Shown here: positions 1 through 9,800 of the stretch, piece after piece
Layout of the letters: each line of letters begins with the position of its first letter
Position numbering within the stretch: position 1 is the first letter of the stretch
Assembly: GCA_902495355.1 (NCBI GenBank)
Contig: CABUWV010000018.1
Coordinates: forward strand, 1-38,259
DNA from: an uncultured Collinsella sp.
GTDB lineage: Bacteria > Actinomycetota > Coriobacteriia > Coriobacteriales > Coriobacteriaceae
Length of the DNA stretch: 38,259 nt
Direction of reading: 5' to 3'
Program-made: the position numbers and the translations under genes
The notes under the pieces: generated by a model
The model's database searches: none
What the model was told of the DNA's origin: nothing
Seen by the model: the letters and a program-made list of their open reading frames with translations, nothing else

Positions 1-96
1 GAGGCCTACCTCGTGTACTATCGTGAGGAGCGGATCAAGAAGTCCCTCGGGTGGCTGAGCCCGATGGAGTACCGCAGGAAGCTTGGATACGCCTAG
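1..96 (+). CDS. IS3-family transposase, C-terminal end (cut by window edge)
   Basis: The reading frame is open from base 1 to a TAG at 94-96 and gives 31 residues ending RRKLGYA. The pattern YYREERIKKSLGWLSP followed by an MEYRRKLG-type end is the classic C-terminus of the IS3-family OrfB/DDE transposase (the usual form is YYNxxRIKxxLGxLSPxEYR). The catalytic core would lie to the left of the window, so I cannot tell whether the element is intact. It lies 64 bases upstream of the csoR-like start and may mark the right end of an insertion sequence. Confidence 0.85.
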   Translation, partial: EAYLVYYREERIKKSLGWLSPMEYRRKLGYA

Positions 97-160
97 GCGC
101 GGTCCAAGAAATCGTCCGCACCCCCGCATCCGGAAGATCGACCAGAAACGAGGACCCGCC

Positions 161-433
161 ATGATGGCAGACCATAAATCGGTGACCCGTATGCTCAAGA
201 CAGCGCGCGGCCAGATCGACGGCATCCTGCGGATGGTCGATGAGGACCGCTACTGCGTCGATATTTCCACGCAGCTCATGGCCACGCAGGCGCTCATCGC
301 GCGCATCAACGCCGATGTGTTGAAGGCGCACATCGAGGGCTGCGTCGCCTCGGCCATCGAATCGGGCGACGAGGAGCTCAAAGCCGCCAAGCTCGCCGAG
401 ATAGAGCGCGTCGTCGACAAGCTCGCCAAGTAA
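161..433 (+). CDS. CsoR/FrmR-family metal-sensing transcriptional repressor
   Basis: A 90-residue all-helical DUF156 protein. Family members are tetrameric DNA-binding repressors released by Cu(I), Ni or formaldehyde. The sequence shows the typical N-terminal R-G-Q-I-D-G-I helix (residues 16-22) and the copper-type ligand set Cys32 (YCVDIS), His57 and Cys61 (HIEGC), which matches the Cys-His-Cys triad of CsoR. The frame is open from base 83, but the ATG at 161 is chosen because AGGA lies about 8 bases before it and the protein then begins at the family's usual place. No copper ATPase or chaperone gene lies next to it, so the target regulon is not visible here. It follows an IS3 transposase tail, and its stop codon touches a perfect inverted repeat. 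Confidence 0.85.
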   Translation: MMADHKSVTRMLKTARGQIDGILRMVDEDRYCVDISTQLMATQALIARINADVLKAHIEGCVASAIESGDEELKAAKLAEIERVVDKLAK

Positions 434-500
434 TTGGTGCATTGGGGACAGGTACGTTTGCACCACCTTGGTGCAGATTAACCTGTCCCCAATGCACCAA
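434..500. repeat. Palindromic element of the GGGGACAGG type
   Basis: A perfect 20-bp inverted repeat, TTGGTGCATTGGGGACAGGT (434-453) and its complement (481-500), separated by 27 bases. The loop holds a second small inverted repeat (TGCACC/GGTGCA). It begins directly after the csoR-like stop codon and could also act as a transcription terminator, although no clear T run follows. A related shorter copy is at 37129-37161. Confidence 0.8.
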
Positions 501-545
501 AAGGGGTATAAAGGCGTGCAGCATATCGAATGAAAGGCAATTCGC

Positions 546-1019
546 ATGAATGACTTTATGAAGGGTCGCAACGGCGCCGATGAGCTCACCATCGTGCTGG
601 GCTTCATAGGAATTATTTTCGCGATGGTCGGATCGATGGCCCACCACCAGTGGCTCAGCTGGATCGCCATCGCCGTAATCGTACTCGGCGTGCTGCGTGG
701 CCTGTCCAAAAACATCGACGCCCGCCGCAAGGAAAATGATGACTTCGTTGCCGCGACTGCCAACGTTCCCTGTCTGGGCAAGTTCGTCGCCAGCCTGGGC
801 GGCGGGACCGCGGCTGCCAACGCCTCGCGTGCGGCCGGCACCAGCAAGGAAGACTTTGAGCGCGCCAAGCGAACGGCCAAGAAGATGTGGAAGGGTCGCA
901 AGACCACGGCGTACCTCAAGTGCCCCAACTGCGGTCAGATGCTGTCCGTCCCCAAGGGCAAGGGCAAGATCCGCGTCACCTGCCCCAAGTGCCACGCCAA
1001 GATGGAAACCCGCTCCTAG
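546..1019 (+). CDS. Membrane-anchored zinc-ribbon protein, function unknown
   Basis: A 157-residue protein. Two hydrophobic helices (about residues 14-30 and 36-52) form an N-terminal hairpin anchor. A charged helical linker (about 55-130) follows, and a C-terminal zinc ribbon carries CPNCGQ (about 134-139) and CPKCH (about 149-153), the usual paired CxxC knuckles. The ATG is preceded by AAAGG at a suitable distance. I do not recognise a named family. The arrangement resembles small actinobacterial membrane proteins with a cytoplasmic rubredoxin-like knuckle. It appears to be a single gene, closed by the hairpin at 1082-1118. Confidence 0.75.
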   Translation: MNDFMKGRNGADELTIVLGFIGIIFAMVGSMAHHQWLSWIAIAVIVLGVLRGLSKNIDARRKENDDFVAATANVPCLGKFVASLGGGTAAANASRAAGTSKEDFERAKRTAKKMWKGRKTTAYLKCPNCGQMLSVPKGKGKIRVTCPKCHAKMETRS

Positions 1020-1081
1020 CGCCCGCACATGGGACAAATGCATCAGAAGTGTTTGTCCTGCATCTTACATATTTGTCGATA

Positions 1082-1118
1082 AAAAAGCCGAGGCCTCATG
1101 TTGAGACCTCGGCTTTTT
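1082..1118. terminator. Bidirectional rho-independent terminator
   Basis: The stem AAAAAGCCGAGG...CCTCGGCTTTTT has a short loop and one internal mismatch. A and T tracts on both sides let it work for the plus-strand zinc-ribbon gene ending at 1019 and the minus-strand amidohydrolase ending at 1172, which converge here. Confidence 0.9.
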
Positions 1119-1171
1119 GCATGGGGCGACAGCATGCGACGGTGAAGCTGTCGTTTCCGTCACACCAGCGC

Positions 1172-2542
1172 TTACGCTACGCCATCGCTGGCAAGCTCCT
1201 CGGCCAGCGCCTCAGCGGGCATGGCCATAATCGCATCGAGCTCGGCATCCACCTCGGGAATGCGCTTCACCTTGAGCTTGCGTACCAGATCGCCACGGCA
1301 CATTACGTGTACCGGCTCACGCAGGGCACACAGATCATCCAGAGGATTCTTACGCGTCACCAGGATATCGGCTGCCTTGCCACACTCGATTGTGCCGGTC
1401 TCACCACCCAGGCCCAGTAACTCGGCATTGACCTGCGTAGCCGTATGCAGTGCGAAGGCGTTGCTCACGCCCACGTACTTGGCAAAGTAAGCCACCTCGC
1501 GCCACATGTCGTACTGCGTCACGAACGGGCAGCTCGAGTCCGTGCCCAGGCCCACCTTAACGCCGGCTTCCAGCGCCGCGCGAGCGCTCTCGATAATGCC
1601 CGAGCACACGATGTCACCGTTCTTCTTTTGCGTGTCGGTCGAATGGGTCTTTTCCGGATCGAGCAGTACAAACGGCAGTGCGGGGCTGATTGTGCAGGTC
1701 ACGCTCGGCGCGCGTCCCTCGAGCTGTGTTCCCGCGGCGCCGCGGTACAGCTCCAGGATCTCGGGGGTCATCGGAGCGCCGTGCTCGATTGTGTCGACGC
1801 CGGCCTGAAGCGCGGCCTTCACACCTTCGGTGCTCTCGACATGGGCCATGACCGGAAGGCCCATATCGTGCGCCGCCTTGCACGCCGCCGCGGCAACCTC
1901 CACCGGCATACGCAGCACGCCCGGCTCGCCCACCTCGGTCGCATCGAACACACCGCCCGTTACGAACAGCTTAATGACGTCGGCACCGCGCGCATACAGG
2001 TCGCGCACCTGTTCGGCTGCCTCGGCGGGACTGTTTGCCACCTGGGCGAACAAGCCCGCACCATGGCCGCCCGGCACCGTGACGCCCGTTCCCGGCGCCA
2101 CCAGGCGAGGACCTTGATACTTGCCGGCGTCGATGGCATTACGAACGGCGATGTCGGCAAACAGTGGGTCGCCCGCGCCGCGCACCGTGGTCACGCCGCT
2201 TGCCAGTTGTTGTTGGGCGCTGCCCTTAAGAATATGGCGCACGATGGCGCGCCCCACGGGATTATCGAGCTTCTTCATCAGCGCGCCTGCATCGCCCGCC
2301 GAAACCGGCTTGCCCGAACCGCACAGATGCACATGCATATTGATGAGGCCTGGCATGAGATACGCACCTGCCAGGTCGATGACCTCGGCACCTGCAGGCG
2401 CCTGCGCCACAGCACTCGGCCCCATCCACGTGATGACACCGCGCTCAACGGCCACGGCCATGTCGGGCTGCGGCTCCATATGTTCCGAACCATCTAGGAT
2501 GGTCGCATTGATAAACAACGTGGAACGATCGGCAGACGCCAT
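1172..2542 (-). CDS. Metal-dependent amidohydrolase (imidazolonepropionase/prolidase-like)
   Basis: A 456-residue TIM-barrel amidohydrolase. Seen: the strand-1 metal motif MHVHLCG, an NMHVH context after LMPGLI, a VMAHVEST strand with a metal-ligand His, DTIEHGAPM with a further His, and LGTDSSCPF with the catalytic Asp near the C-terminus. The small N- and C-terminal beta-sandwich pieces (FINATILDG at the start; GKAADILVTRKNPLDD near the end) are typical of the family. The frame is open further upstream, but the ATG at 2542 has a strong GGAGG about 8 bases before it. Members of this clade hydrolyse cyclic amides, acyl-prolines or similar substrates, and the exact substrate cannot be read here. 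It stands alone. Confidence 0.85.
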   Translation of the reverse strand: MASADRSTLFINATILDGSEHMEPQPDMAVAVERGVITWMGPSAVAQAPAGAEVIDLAGAYLMPGLINMHVHLCGSGKPVSAGDAGALMKKLDNPVGRAIVRHILKGSAQQQLASGVTTVRGAGDPLFADIAVRNAIDAGKYQGPRLVAPGTGVTVPGGHGAGLFAQVANSPAEAAEQVRDLYARGADVIKLFVTGGVFDATEVGEPGVLRMPVEVAAAACKAAHDMGLPVMAHVESTEGVKAALQAGVDTIEHGAPMTPEILELYRGAAGTQLEGRAPSVTCTISPALPFVLLDPEKTHSTDTQKKNGDIVCSGIIESARAALEAGVKVGLGTDSSCPFVTQYDMWREVAYFAKYVGVSNAFALHTATQVNAELLGLGGETGTIECGKAADILVTRKNPLDDLCALREPVHVMCRGDLVRKLKVKRIPEVDAELDAIMAMPAEALAEELASDGVA

Positions 2543-2690
2543 ATCGAGCTCCTCCCTCACGATTAACTTGAACATTTGTCCATTATCACCTAGTCCCGTT
2601 GGATTACTGCAGACGCATCGGTTAACGGAGGGAAGAGGGGATGTGGGGGACGGAATACGTTGCAGTCCCACCCTAGCGACAACAGGGAAA

Positions 2691-2749
2691 TGTCTCGATC
2701 TGTAACAGGTACAGGGTTATTGAGCCCCTTGATGTTACAGATCGAGACA
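2691..2749. repeat. 59-nt palindromic repeat, copy 1
   Basis: A perfect 17-bp inverted repeat, TGTCTCGATCTGTAACA (2691-2707) against TGTTACAGATCGAGACA (2733-2749), with a 25-nt loop. It lies between the start of the amidohydrolase gene and the 3' end of the nuclease-like gene. See the array at 3934-4313. Confidence 0.95.
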
Positions 2750-2771
2750 TTCGGTCGACGTTTCACCGGCT

Positions 2772-2830
2772 TGTCTCGATCTGTAACAATTACGAGCTCA
2801 AATAACCTCTAAACGTTACAGATTGAGACA
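2772..2830. repeat. 59-nt palindromic repeat, copy 2
   Basis: The same unit, 81 bases after copy 1: left arm 2772-2788, right arm 2814-2830, loop exactly 25 nt. The right arm differs from the perfect complement at two positions (C at its first base, T for C at GATTGAG), the second giving a G-T wobble in RNA. It ends 7 bases before the stop codon of the nuclease-like gene. Confidence 0.93.
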
Positions 2831-2837
2831 AAACCCC

Positions 2838-3932
2838 TCAGCGCCCATACCACTGGCGTCTCCATTCCTCAGCCAAATCGGCCCGTCGCGGAATACCCGC
2901 CAGCCTCATCTTCTCAACCAGCTTCCCCGGATTCTTGAGCTCATCAAACGTAAACCGAAGCACCTTGTGTCCGAGCATTGTCAGATGGGACTCCCGCTGA
3001 CGTTCTGCCACGAACGGGTCGATCCACTCCCGATCCTCGTCGTTCTGTAAGGTATACTTCCCCTTTCCGTCCAGCTCGCCAATCACGCACGTCCCGTCCT
3101 CGAGCCTCCAAAAATAATCAACGCGAAACACTTGGCTCGGATCGAGCGGATCGCGAAACTCCACCTGCAACCCCGGCACCGGAAACCCATACGCGATAAA
3201 GAACGCCCGAAAGCGAGACTCGCCGCCGTTTTCGGACAGCCCGTCCGCATACGACGCGATCACCTGCGCCCTGCGATACCCGCGCTTGCCTTCACAATCC
3301 ATACGAAGCCGCTCACAAAAGTCATCGCGCGATTCGCCCTTTGCTCGCAACGCAGAATCGGCAATCGCCAGGCCATACGAAAACGGTGCGCGCAGCAGGC
3401 AATCCTCTACTGTGCGCCAAAACGGCGTCACCCGCACGCCGTCGACTTGTTCAAGCGCACCCGCCGCCTGCGGACGCAACAGCCGGCATCCCGCACTCAG
3501 CGGCACCGAGCAACCTGTCTTAACAAGAAATCGCGGCCCAAGCAGATCATTCGGCACCTCCAGACCCCACAAAAGCGCCGCGTCATAGCCCCAAAATGCC
3601 CAATCGGGATGAAACTCCGCAAAGCCCTTAATAGTCCGCAGCGCTCGATCCACCGGCGTCAATGCATCCCAATCATGTTGCAAGCAGAACAGATACGGCT
3701 CGGGCTCCGCAATGTCATCGGTTCCCACATGACGCCGCAGCCACATGAGCTCGGCATTGTCGTGCGTCACAAGCAGCACGCCTTGTTCAGCTGCCTCCGT
3801 GAGCCTGGCAAGCATCCTATTCCTCGCCAAGGTGTTACGTGTTGCATGTTTGCGTTTAAGAACGGTATTAGACACTTCCATCACCACCACATCGGACAAA
3901 TGGACCTTCGCCGCTGTTGCCGCCGCCGACAA
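2838..3932 (-). CDS. AbiEi-like / DUF559-type PD-(D/E)XK nuclease-like protein
   Basis: 364 residues if the TTG at 3932 is the start. The ATG at 3881 gives 347 residues, and neither has a convincing ribosome site, so the start is uncertain. The N-terminal half resembles AbiEi-type proteins: a region around TEAAEQGVLLVTHDNAEL and then RALRTIKGFAEFHP and WGYDAALLWGLEVP. The C-terminal third looks like the Vsr/DUF559 fold: Glu238 in GGESRFR, Asp272 in RVDYFW, E286-x-D288-G-K290 (GELDGKGKY) and a final HKVLRFTFDEL strand, together a plausible E-D-ExD-K metal site. Function is inferred only. No AbiEii toxin gene sits beside it, so it is not a complete type IV toxin-antitoxin pair. Seven 59-nt palindromes bracket the gene. 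Confidence 0.75.
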   Translation of the reverse strand: MSAAATAAKVHLSDVVVMEVSNTVLKRKHATRNTLARNRMLARLTEAAEQGVLLVTHDNAELMWLRRHVGTDDIAEPEPYLFCLQHDWDALTPVDRALRTIKGFAEFHPDWAFWGYDAALLWGLEVPNDLLGPRFLVKTGCSVPLSAGCRLLRPQAAGALEQVDGVRVTPFWRTVEDCLLRAPFSYGLAIADSALRAKGESRDDFCERLRMDCEGKRGYRRAQVIASYADGLSENGGESRFRAFFIAYGFPVPGLQVEFRDPLDPSQVFRVDYFWRLEDGTCVIGELDGKGKYTLQNDEDREWIDPFVAERQRESHLTMLGHKVLRFTFDELKNPGKLVEKMRLAGIPRRADLAEEWRRQWYGR

Positions 3933-3933
3933 A

Positions 3934-4313
3934 CGTCTTGATCTGTAACAGGAAGACAGTCTTTGAGCCTCTAGTTGTTACAGATCGAGATTTTCGGTCG
4001 TGCGTCCAACCTTTGTCTCAATCTGTAACAATTAGACCGATTTTTGGCCCCTTCCCGTTACAGATTGAGATCTTTCGGCAGGCGCCAACCTTCCGTCTCG
4101 ATCTGTAACAGGTAGGTCGAGTTTTGGTCTGTAGATGTTACAGATTGAGACATTCCCCCCAGCCAGGTGCCAAACGTCTTGATCTGTAACAGTTAGACGT
4201 TCTCCAGGCCCCTAAACGTTACAGATTTAGACAAACCAGCGGCGCCCAAGTATTCGTCTCGATCTGTAACAGGTAGACCGGTTTTTTGTCCCTAAACGTT
4301 ACAGATCGAGACA
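3934..4313. repeat. Array of five 59-nt palindromic repeats (copies 3-7)
   Basis: Five units at 3934-3992, 4014-4072, 4094-4152, 4175-4233 and 4255-4313, with a period of 80 or 81. Each unit is 17-nt arm, 25-nt loop, 17-nt arm. Arms follow YGTCTYRATCTGTAACA and its near complement. Loops vary but tend to begin RGTAGAC-like and end CCCTAAA-like. Spacers are 21-22 nt and are themselves related (TTCGGTCG...CCAAC and variants). The first unit begins two bases outside the TTG start of the nuclease-like gene. The array fills most of the 416-base gap to the next gene. Confidence 0.95.
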
Positions 4314-4348
4314 AATAGACAGGCGGCGGCGCTGCGACAGCCCACCCC

Positions 4349-5056
4349 CTACTCCCACTCCTGCCCGTAGATGTTAAGCGACTTTACGTACCGCCCCTGG
4401 GCGCCCATGATGTCGCGGACCAGGCGCAAAAAGAAGCTGATGCGCGAGGTGTCAAAGCCGTCCTGCAGGTCCTCCGGATGCACCGCGCCAGGCCCATCGA
4501 CCGCCGTGTCACTCAGGCGCGCGATGTCATACAGGTAGAGCTGTCCCGCCGTCAGCCAAACATCGTCGATGCAGGCGAGGCGCACCGCAATCGCGCCGTC
4601 GCTCCAATGCTCCTTTTGCACGATATGCGGGTCGTAGACATCAAAGCGACGATCGGTGCGCGTATCCTTCAGCGCAACCATGCCGTTCGCAGGATCCTTG
4701 TCCAAAATACCAAAGCGCGAGAAATACTGCGTGTCGCGTACCTGCTCGAGCCGCTTGAGCGAGGCGGGCGAAAGCGATGCCGGCGGCTCTTCAACATACA
4801 GCTCGAGCAGCGTCTTGCCATGGCGATAGGAGCGCTCGAAGAGCAGCCAATCGGTAAACGCCATGTTGTAGGCCATGATTTCGTTTTGCGAAGGCTCAGT
4901 GCAATAGCTGAGCCATGGGTCGACAATGATCTCGAACTGTTCGCGCGCCGGCTCCAAAAACTGGAACTTCCGCAGCATCCAAAAATGGGCCATGTCAGCA
5001 ATATCGTTGCCGACGGCTTCGGCTAGCTGCGCTCGGTCTAAAGCGTGGTCAGTCAT
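4349..5056 (-). CDS. Hypothetical protein, 235 aa
   Basis: A soluble, acidic, aromatic-rich protein that I do not recognise. No signal peptide, membrane segment or cysteine motif is visible. It reads as a mixed alpha/beta protein: an N-terminal helical half (MAHFWMLRKFQFLEPAREQF, then AYNMAFTDWLLFERSY) and a beta-rich middle (GMVALKDTRTDRRFDVYDPH). The ATG is well supported by GAGGAGG about 6 bases upstream. It is read away from the 59-nt repeat array at its 3' side. Codon use looks like that of the surrounding core genes, which argues against very recent transfer. Confidence 0.75.
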   Translation of the reverse strand: MTDHALDRAQLAEAVGNDIADMAHFWMLRKFQFLEPAREQFEIIVDPWLSYCTEPSQNEIMAYNMAFTDWLLFERSYRHGKTLLELYVEEPPASLSPASLKRLEQVRDTQYFSRFGILDKDPANGMVALKDTRTDRRFDVYDPHIVQKEHWSDGAIAVRLACIDDVWLTAGQLYLYDIARLSDTAVDGPGAVHPEDLQDGFDTSRISFFLRLVRDIMGAQGRYVKSLNIYGQEWE

Positions 5057-5409
5057 GGCATCCTCCTCAAACTGATGGACCTCAATTTGAGCTTACGGGG
5101 AGGGTGGGCAGCCACGACCAGCGCGGGCAAAATAGGCCTCCGGCTGCAAACCAGATGCTGACCAAACACTTGACGAAAAGCTTGACCGAAAATGCGCACC
5201 GCAACAAAACCGCAGGTAAACATAGACGGCAAACCCGTCCTTTTGAGCCAAGCGCCCCCGGCCATCACAGAAACAGCGGAGCGCCACAGCTCAAGAAGAC
5301 GCCGAATGGACACTCGCGCGTCGACAAACGGGCAAATCGCTCGCAAAGAGTGTCCCCAACGACTAGACAAAAAATGACTAGTCATTGGGGACGTTCTTAA
5401 ATGACTACT
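5057..5409. other. Intergenic region of about 350 bases without a convincing gene
   Basis: Short frames exist (for example 5192-5377 on the plus strand) but none has a clear ribosome site or a recognisable product. It holds an 8-bp inverted repeat GGACACTC (5308-5315) / GAGTGTCC (5348-5355) and the 15-bp palindromic element at 5352-5392. Confidence 0.5.
5352..5392. repeat. Imperfect palindrome, possible gltBD terminator
   Basis: GTCCCCAACGACTAG (5352-5366) pairs with CTAGTCATTGGGGAC (5378-5392) with one mismatch and an A-rich loop. It shares the GGGGAC core with the repeats at 434-500 and 37129-37161. It lies 18 bases past the gltD stop and could close the gltBD transcript, though no T run follows. 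Confidence 0.6.
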
Positions 5410-6891
<1,482 letters not shown>

Positions 6892-6896
6892 GGCAC

Positions 6897-9800
6897 TTAC
6901 GCCTCCTTCTTGGTCGAAGCAACAGAGCTGGCAGCCACGGACGCAGCACCGCCCGCGACATCAAAGCGAGCGACATCCGCGGCGCTCGCGCGACCGGTCA
7001 CAATGTCAAACGCCAGCTCCTCAGCCTGCGCATGCGTCTTGCCCACGGCCTCGGCCGCAGCGACAATCGCCAGCACGCGTTCGTACTCAGTCGGAATGAC
7101 CTTCACAAAGTGCTTGCTCATCGTCTCAAAGCTGTAGAGCAGCTTAATGCCGCGCGGGCTCTGCGTCGCGTCCACGTGCTCCTGGATGAGCTCGCGAATC
7201 TGCGCCAGCTCGCCGGCCGTCGGGGCCTTGAGCTCAACGCTCTCGTGGTTCACACGGGCATCGAGCGTGCCGTACTGGTCAAAGACATAGGCCACGCCAC
7301 CCGTCATGCCGGCGGCGAAGTTCTGCCCGACCTCGCCCAGGATGAGTGCCAGACCGCCCGTCATGTACTCGCAGCCATGGTTGCCGCAGCCCTCGACCAC
7401 CACGGTGGCACCGGAGTTGCGCACACCAAAGCGCTGGCCGGCAAGACCGTTAATGAAGCCGCGGCCGCTCGTAGCACCAAAGAATGCAACGTTGCCCACG
7501 ATGATATTCTCGTCGAACTTGTAGGTCGCATGCGGGTTGGGGCGCACCGACACCTCGCCGCCCGAAAGACCCTTGCCAAAGTAGTCGTTGGCGTCGCCGC
7601 ACACGTTGAGCGTAATGCCGCGCGGCAGGAAGGCGCCAAAGCTCTGACCGGCCGAACCGTCGCAATCGATGGTAATGGAGCCGGCGGGCAGGCCCTCGGG
7701 ATGCGCCTTGGTCACCGCGTTGCCCAGGATAGTGCCCACGCAGCGGTTGACGTTGGCGATATCGGCGCGGAAGCGAATCGGACGCAGGTGCGCACGGGCA
7801 TCGGCCGTATAGGGCACAAACAACGTGGAATCGAGCGTCTTGTCGAGCTCGCTGTCCGCGGCCATCTGCGGCAGGAAGTGGCGACCGTCGGCACCCGGGA
7901 TATGGGCACCAAACTCGCAGGTCGCGCTCGCCAGCACGGGCGACAGATCGAGCAGGTTGGCCTTGCGGTTGCCCGGGACCTCGACCTGGCGCAAGCACTC
8001 GGGATGGCCGACCATCTCGTCGACGGTGCGGAAGCCCAGGCTCGCCATGACCTCGCGCAGCTGCTCGGCAACAAAGAGCATAAAGTGCTCAACATGCTCG
8101 GGCTTGCCGCGGAAGCCGCGACGCAGGCGGCAGTTTTGCGTGGCGATGCCGGCCGGGCAGGTATCCTGCTGGCAGTCGCGCTGCATGAGGCAGCCCATGG
8201 AGATGAGCGGCATGGTCGCAAAGCCAAACTCCTCGGCACCCAGCAGGCAGGCGACGGCAACATCGGTGCCGTCCATGAGCTTGCCGTCGGCCTCGAGCAC
8301 CACGCGTGAGCGCAGGCCGTTTTGCAGCAGCGTCTGTTGGGCCTCGGCAAGGCCAAGTTCCAGCGGCAGGCCGGCGTGCCAAATGGAATCACGTGCAGCG
8401 GCACCCGAGCCGCCGTTATGACCGCTGATCAAGATCTTGTCGGCAGCGCCCTTGGCCACACCGGTGGCGATGGTGCCGACGCCGGCCTCGCTGACCAGCT
8501 TGACCGACACGCGCGCGCCGGGGTTGGCGTTCTTAAGGTCAAAGATCAGCTCTGCCAGGTCCTCGATGGAGTAGATGTCGTGGTGCGGCGGAGGCGAGAT
8601 CAGGCCGATGCCGGGCGTGGACTGACGGACCTCGGCGATCCAGGGGTAGACCTTCTTGCCGGGCAGGTGGCCACCCTCGCCGGGCTTGGCGCCCTGGGCC
8701 ATCTTGATCTGAATCTCAAAGGCGCTGCAAAGATAGCGGCTCGTCACGCCAAAGCGCGCACTTGCCACCTGCTTGATGGCGGAGTTCTTGGAGTCACCGT
8801 TGGCCAGCGGGGTCTCGCGACGCGGGTCCTCGCCGCCCTCGCCCGAGTTGGAACGGCCATGCAGGCGGTTCATGGCGATGGCCATGCACTCGTGTGCCTC
8901 TTTGCTGATGGAACCGTACGACATGGCGCCGGTGTTAAAGCGGCGGACGATGTTGAGCGCGGGCTCCACCTCGTCGAGCGAAACCGGCGTGCGGCCGCTG
9001 GCATCAAAGTCCAGCAGGTCGCGCAGGCGCACGGCATGGCCGGTGCGGTGCAGGCGGGCGCTGTACTCCTTAAAGGTGTCGTAGCTGTCCTCACGGCAGG
9101 CGGTCTGCAGCAGGTAGACGGTCTGAGGGTCGATCAGGTGATCCTCGCCGCCGAGCGGGCGCCACTTGGTCAGGCCCAGTGTGGGCAGCTGATCGGGAGC
9201 CGGACTCTTAAGGATGGCGAGCGCGGCGTCATAGCGCTCATTCTGCTCGCGCTCGACGTCCTCGACACCCATACCGCCCACACGGCTCACCGTGCCGGCG
9301 AAATACGCGTTGACGAACTCCGGCGTAAAGCCCACGGCCTCGAAGATCTGCGCCGAATGGTAGCTCTGCACCGTGGAGATGCCCATCTTGGACATGATGG
9401 AGACGATGCCCGCCGTCGCGGCCTTGTTGTAGTTGGCGATGCCCTGCTCGGCCGTCACATCCAAGTCGCCGCGTGCCGCCAAGTCGCGAATGCACACATG
9501 CGCGTTGTACGGATAGATGCCGCTCGCGGAGTAGCCCACCAGCGCCGCAAAGTCGTGCGGAGACACGGCATCGCCGCACTCCACCACGATATCGGCAAAG
9601 GTGCGCACGCCGGCGCGGATCAGGTGATTGTGCACGCAGCCCACGGCGAGCAGCGACGGCACGGGCACCTCGCCCGCAGCGGCACGATCGCTCAACACCA
9701 CGATGTTCACGCCGTCGCGGACCGCAGCCTCAACGTCCTCGGCAAGCTGCTTGAGCGTAGCCTGCAGCGCGCCCTCGCCGGCATCGCGGCGGTAGACGGC

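Noticed and set aside
2838..3932. Complete type IV toxin-antitoxin system
   Set aside because: No AbiEii-type nucleotidyltransferase gene lies on either side; only the AbiEi-like half with a nuclease-like domain is present.
3934..4313. CRISPR array
   Set aside because: The regular 80-81 nt period looks like one, but the repeated units are long palindromes with variable loops, the intervals between units are themselves related, and there are no cas genes.
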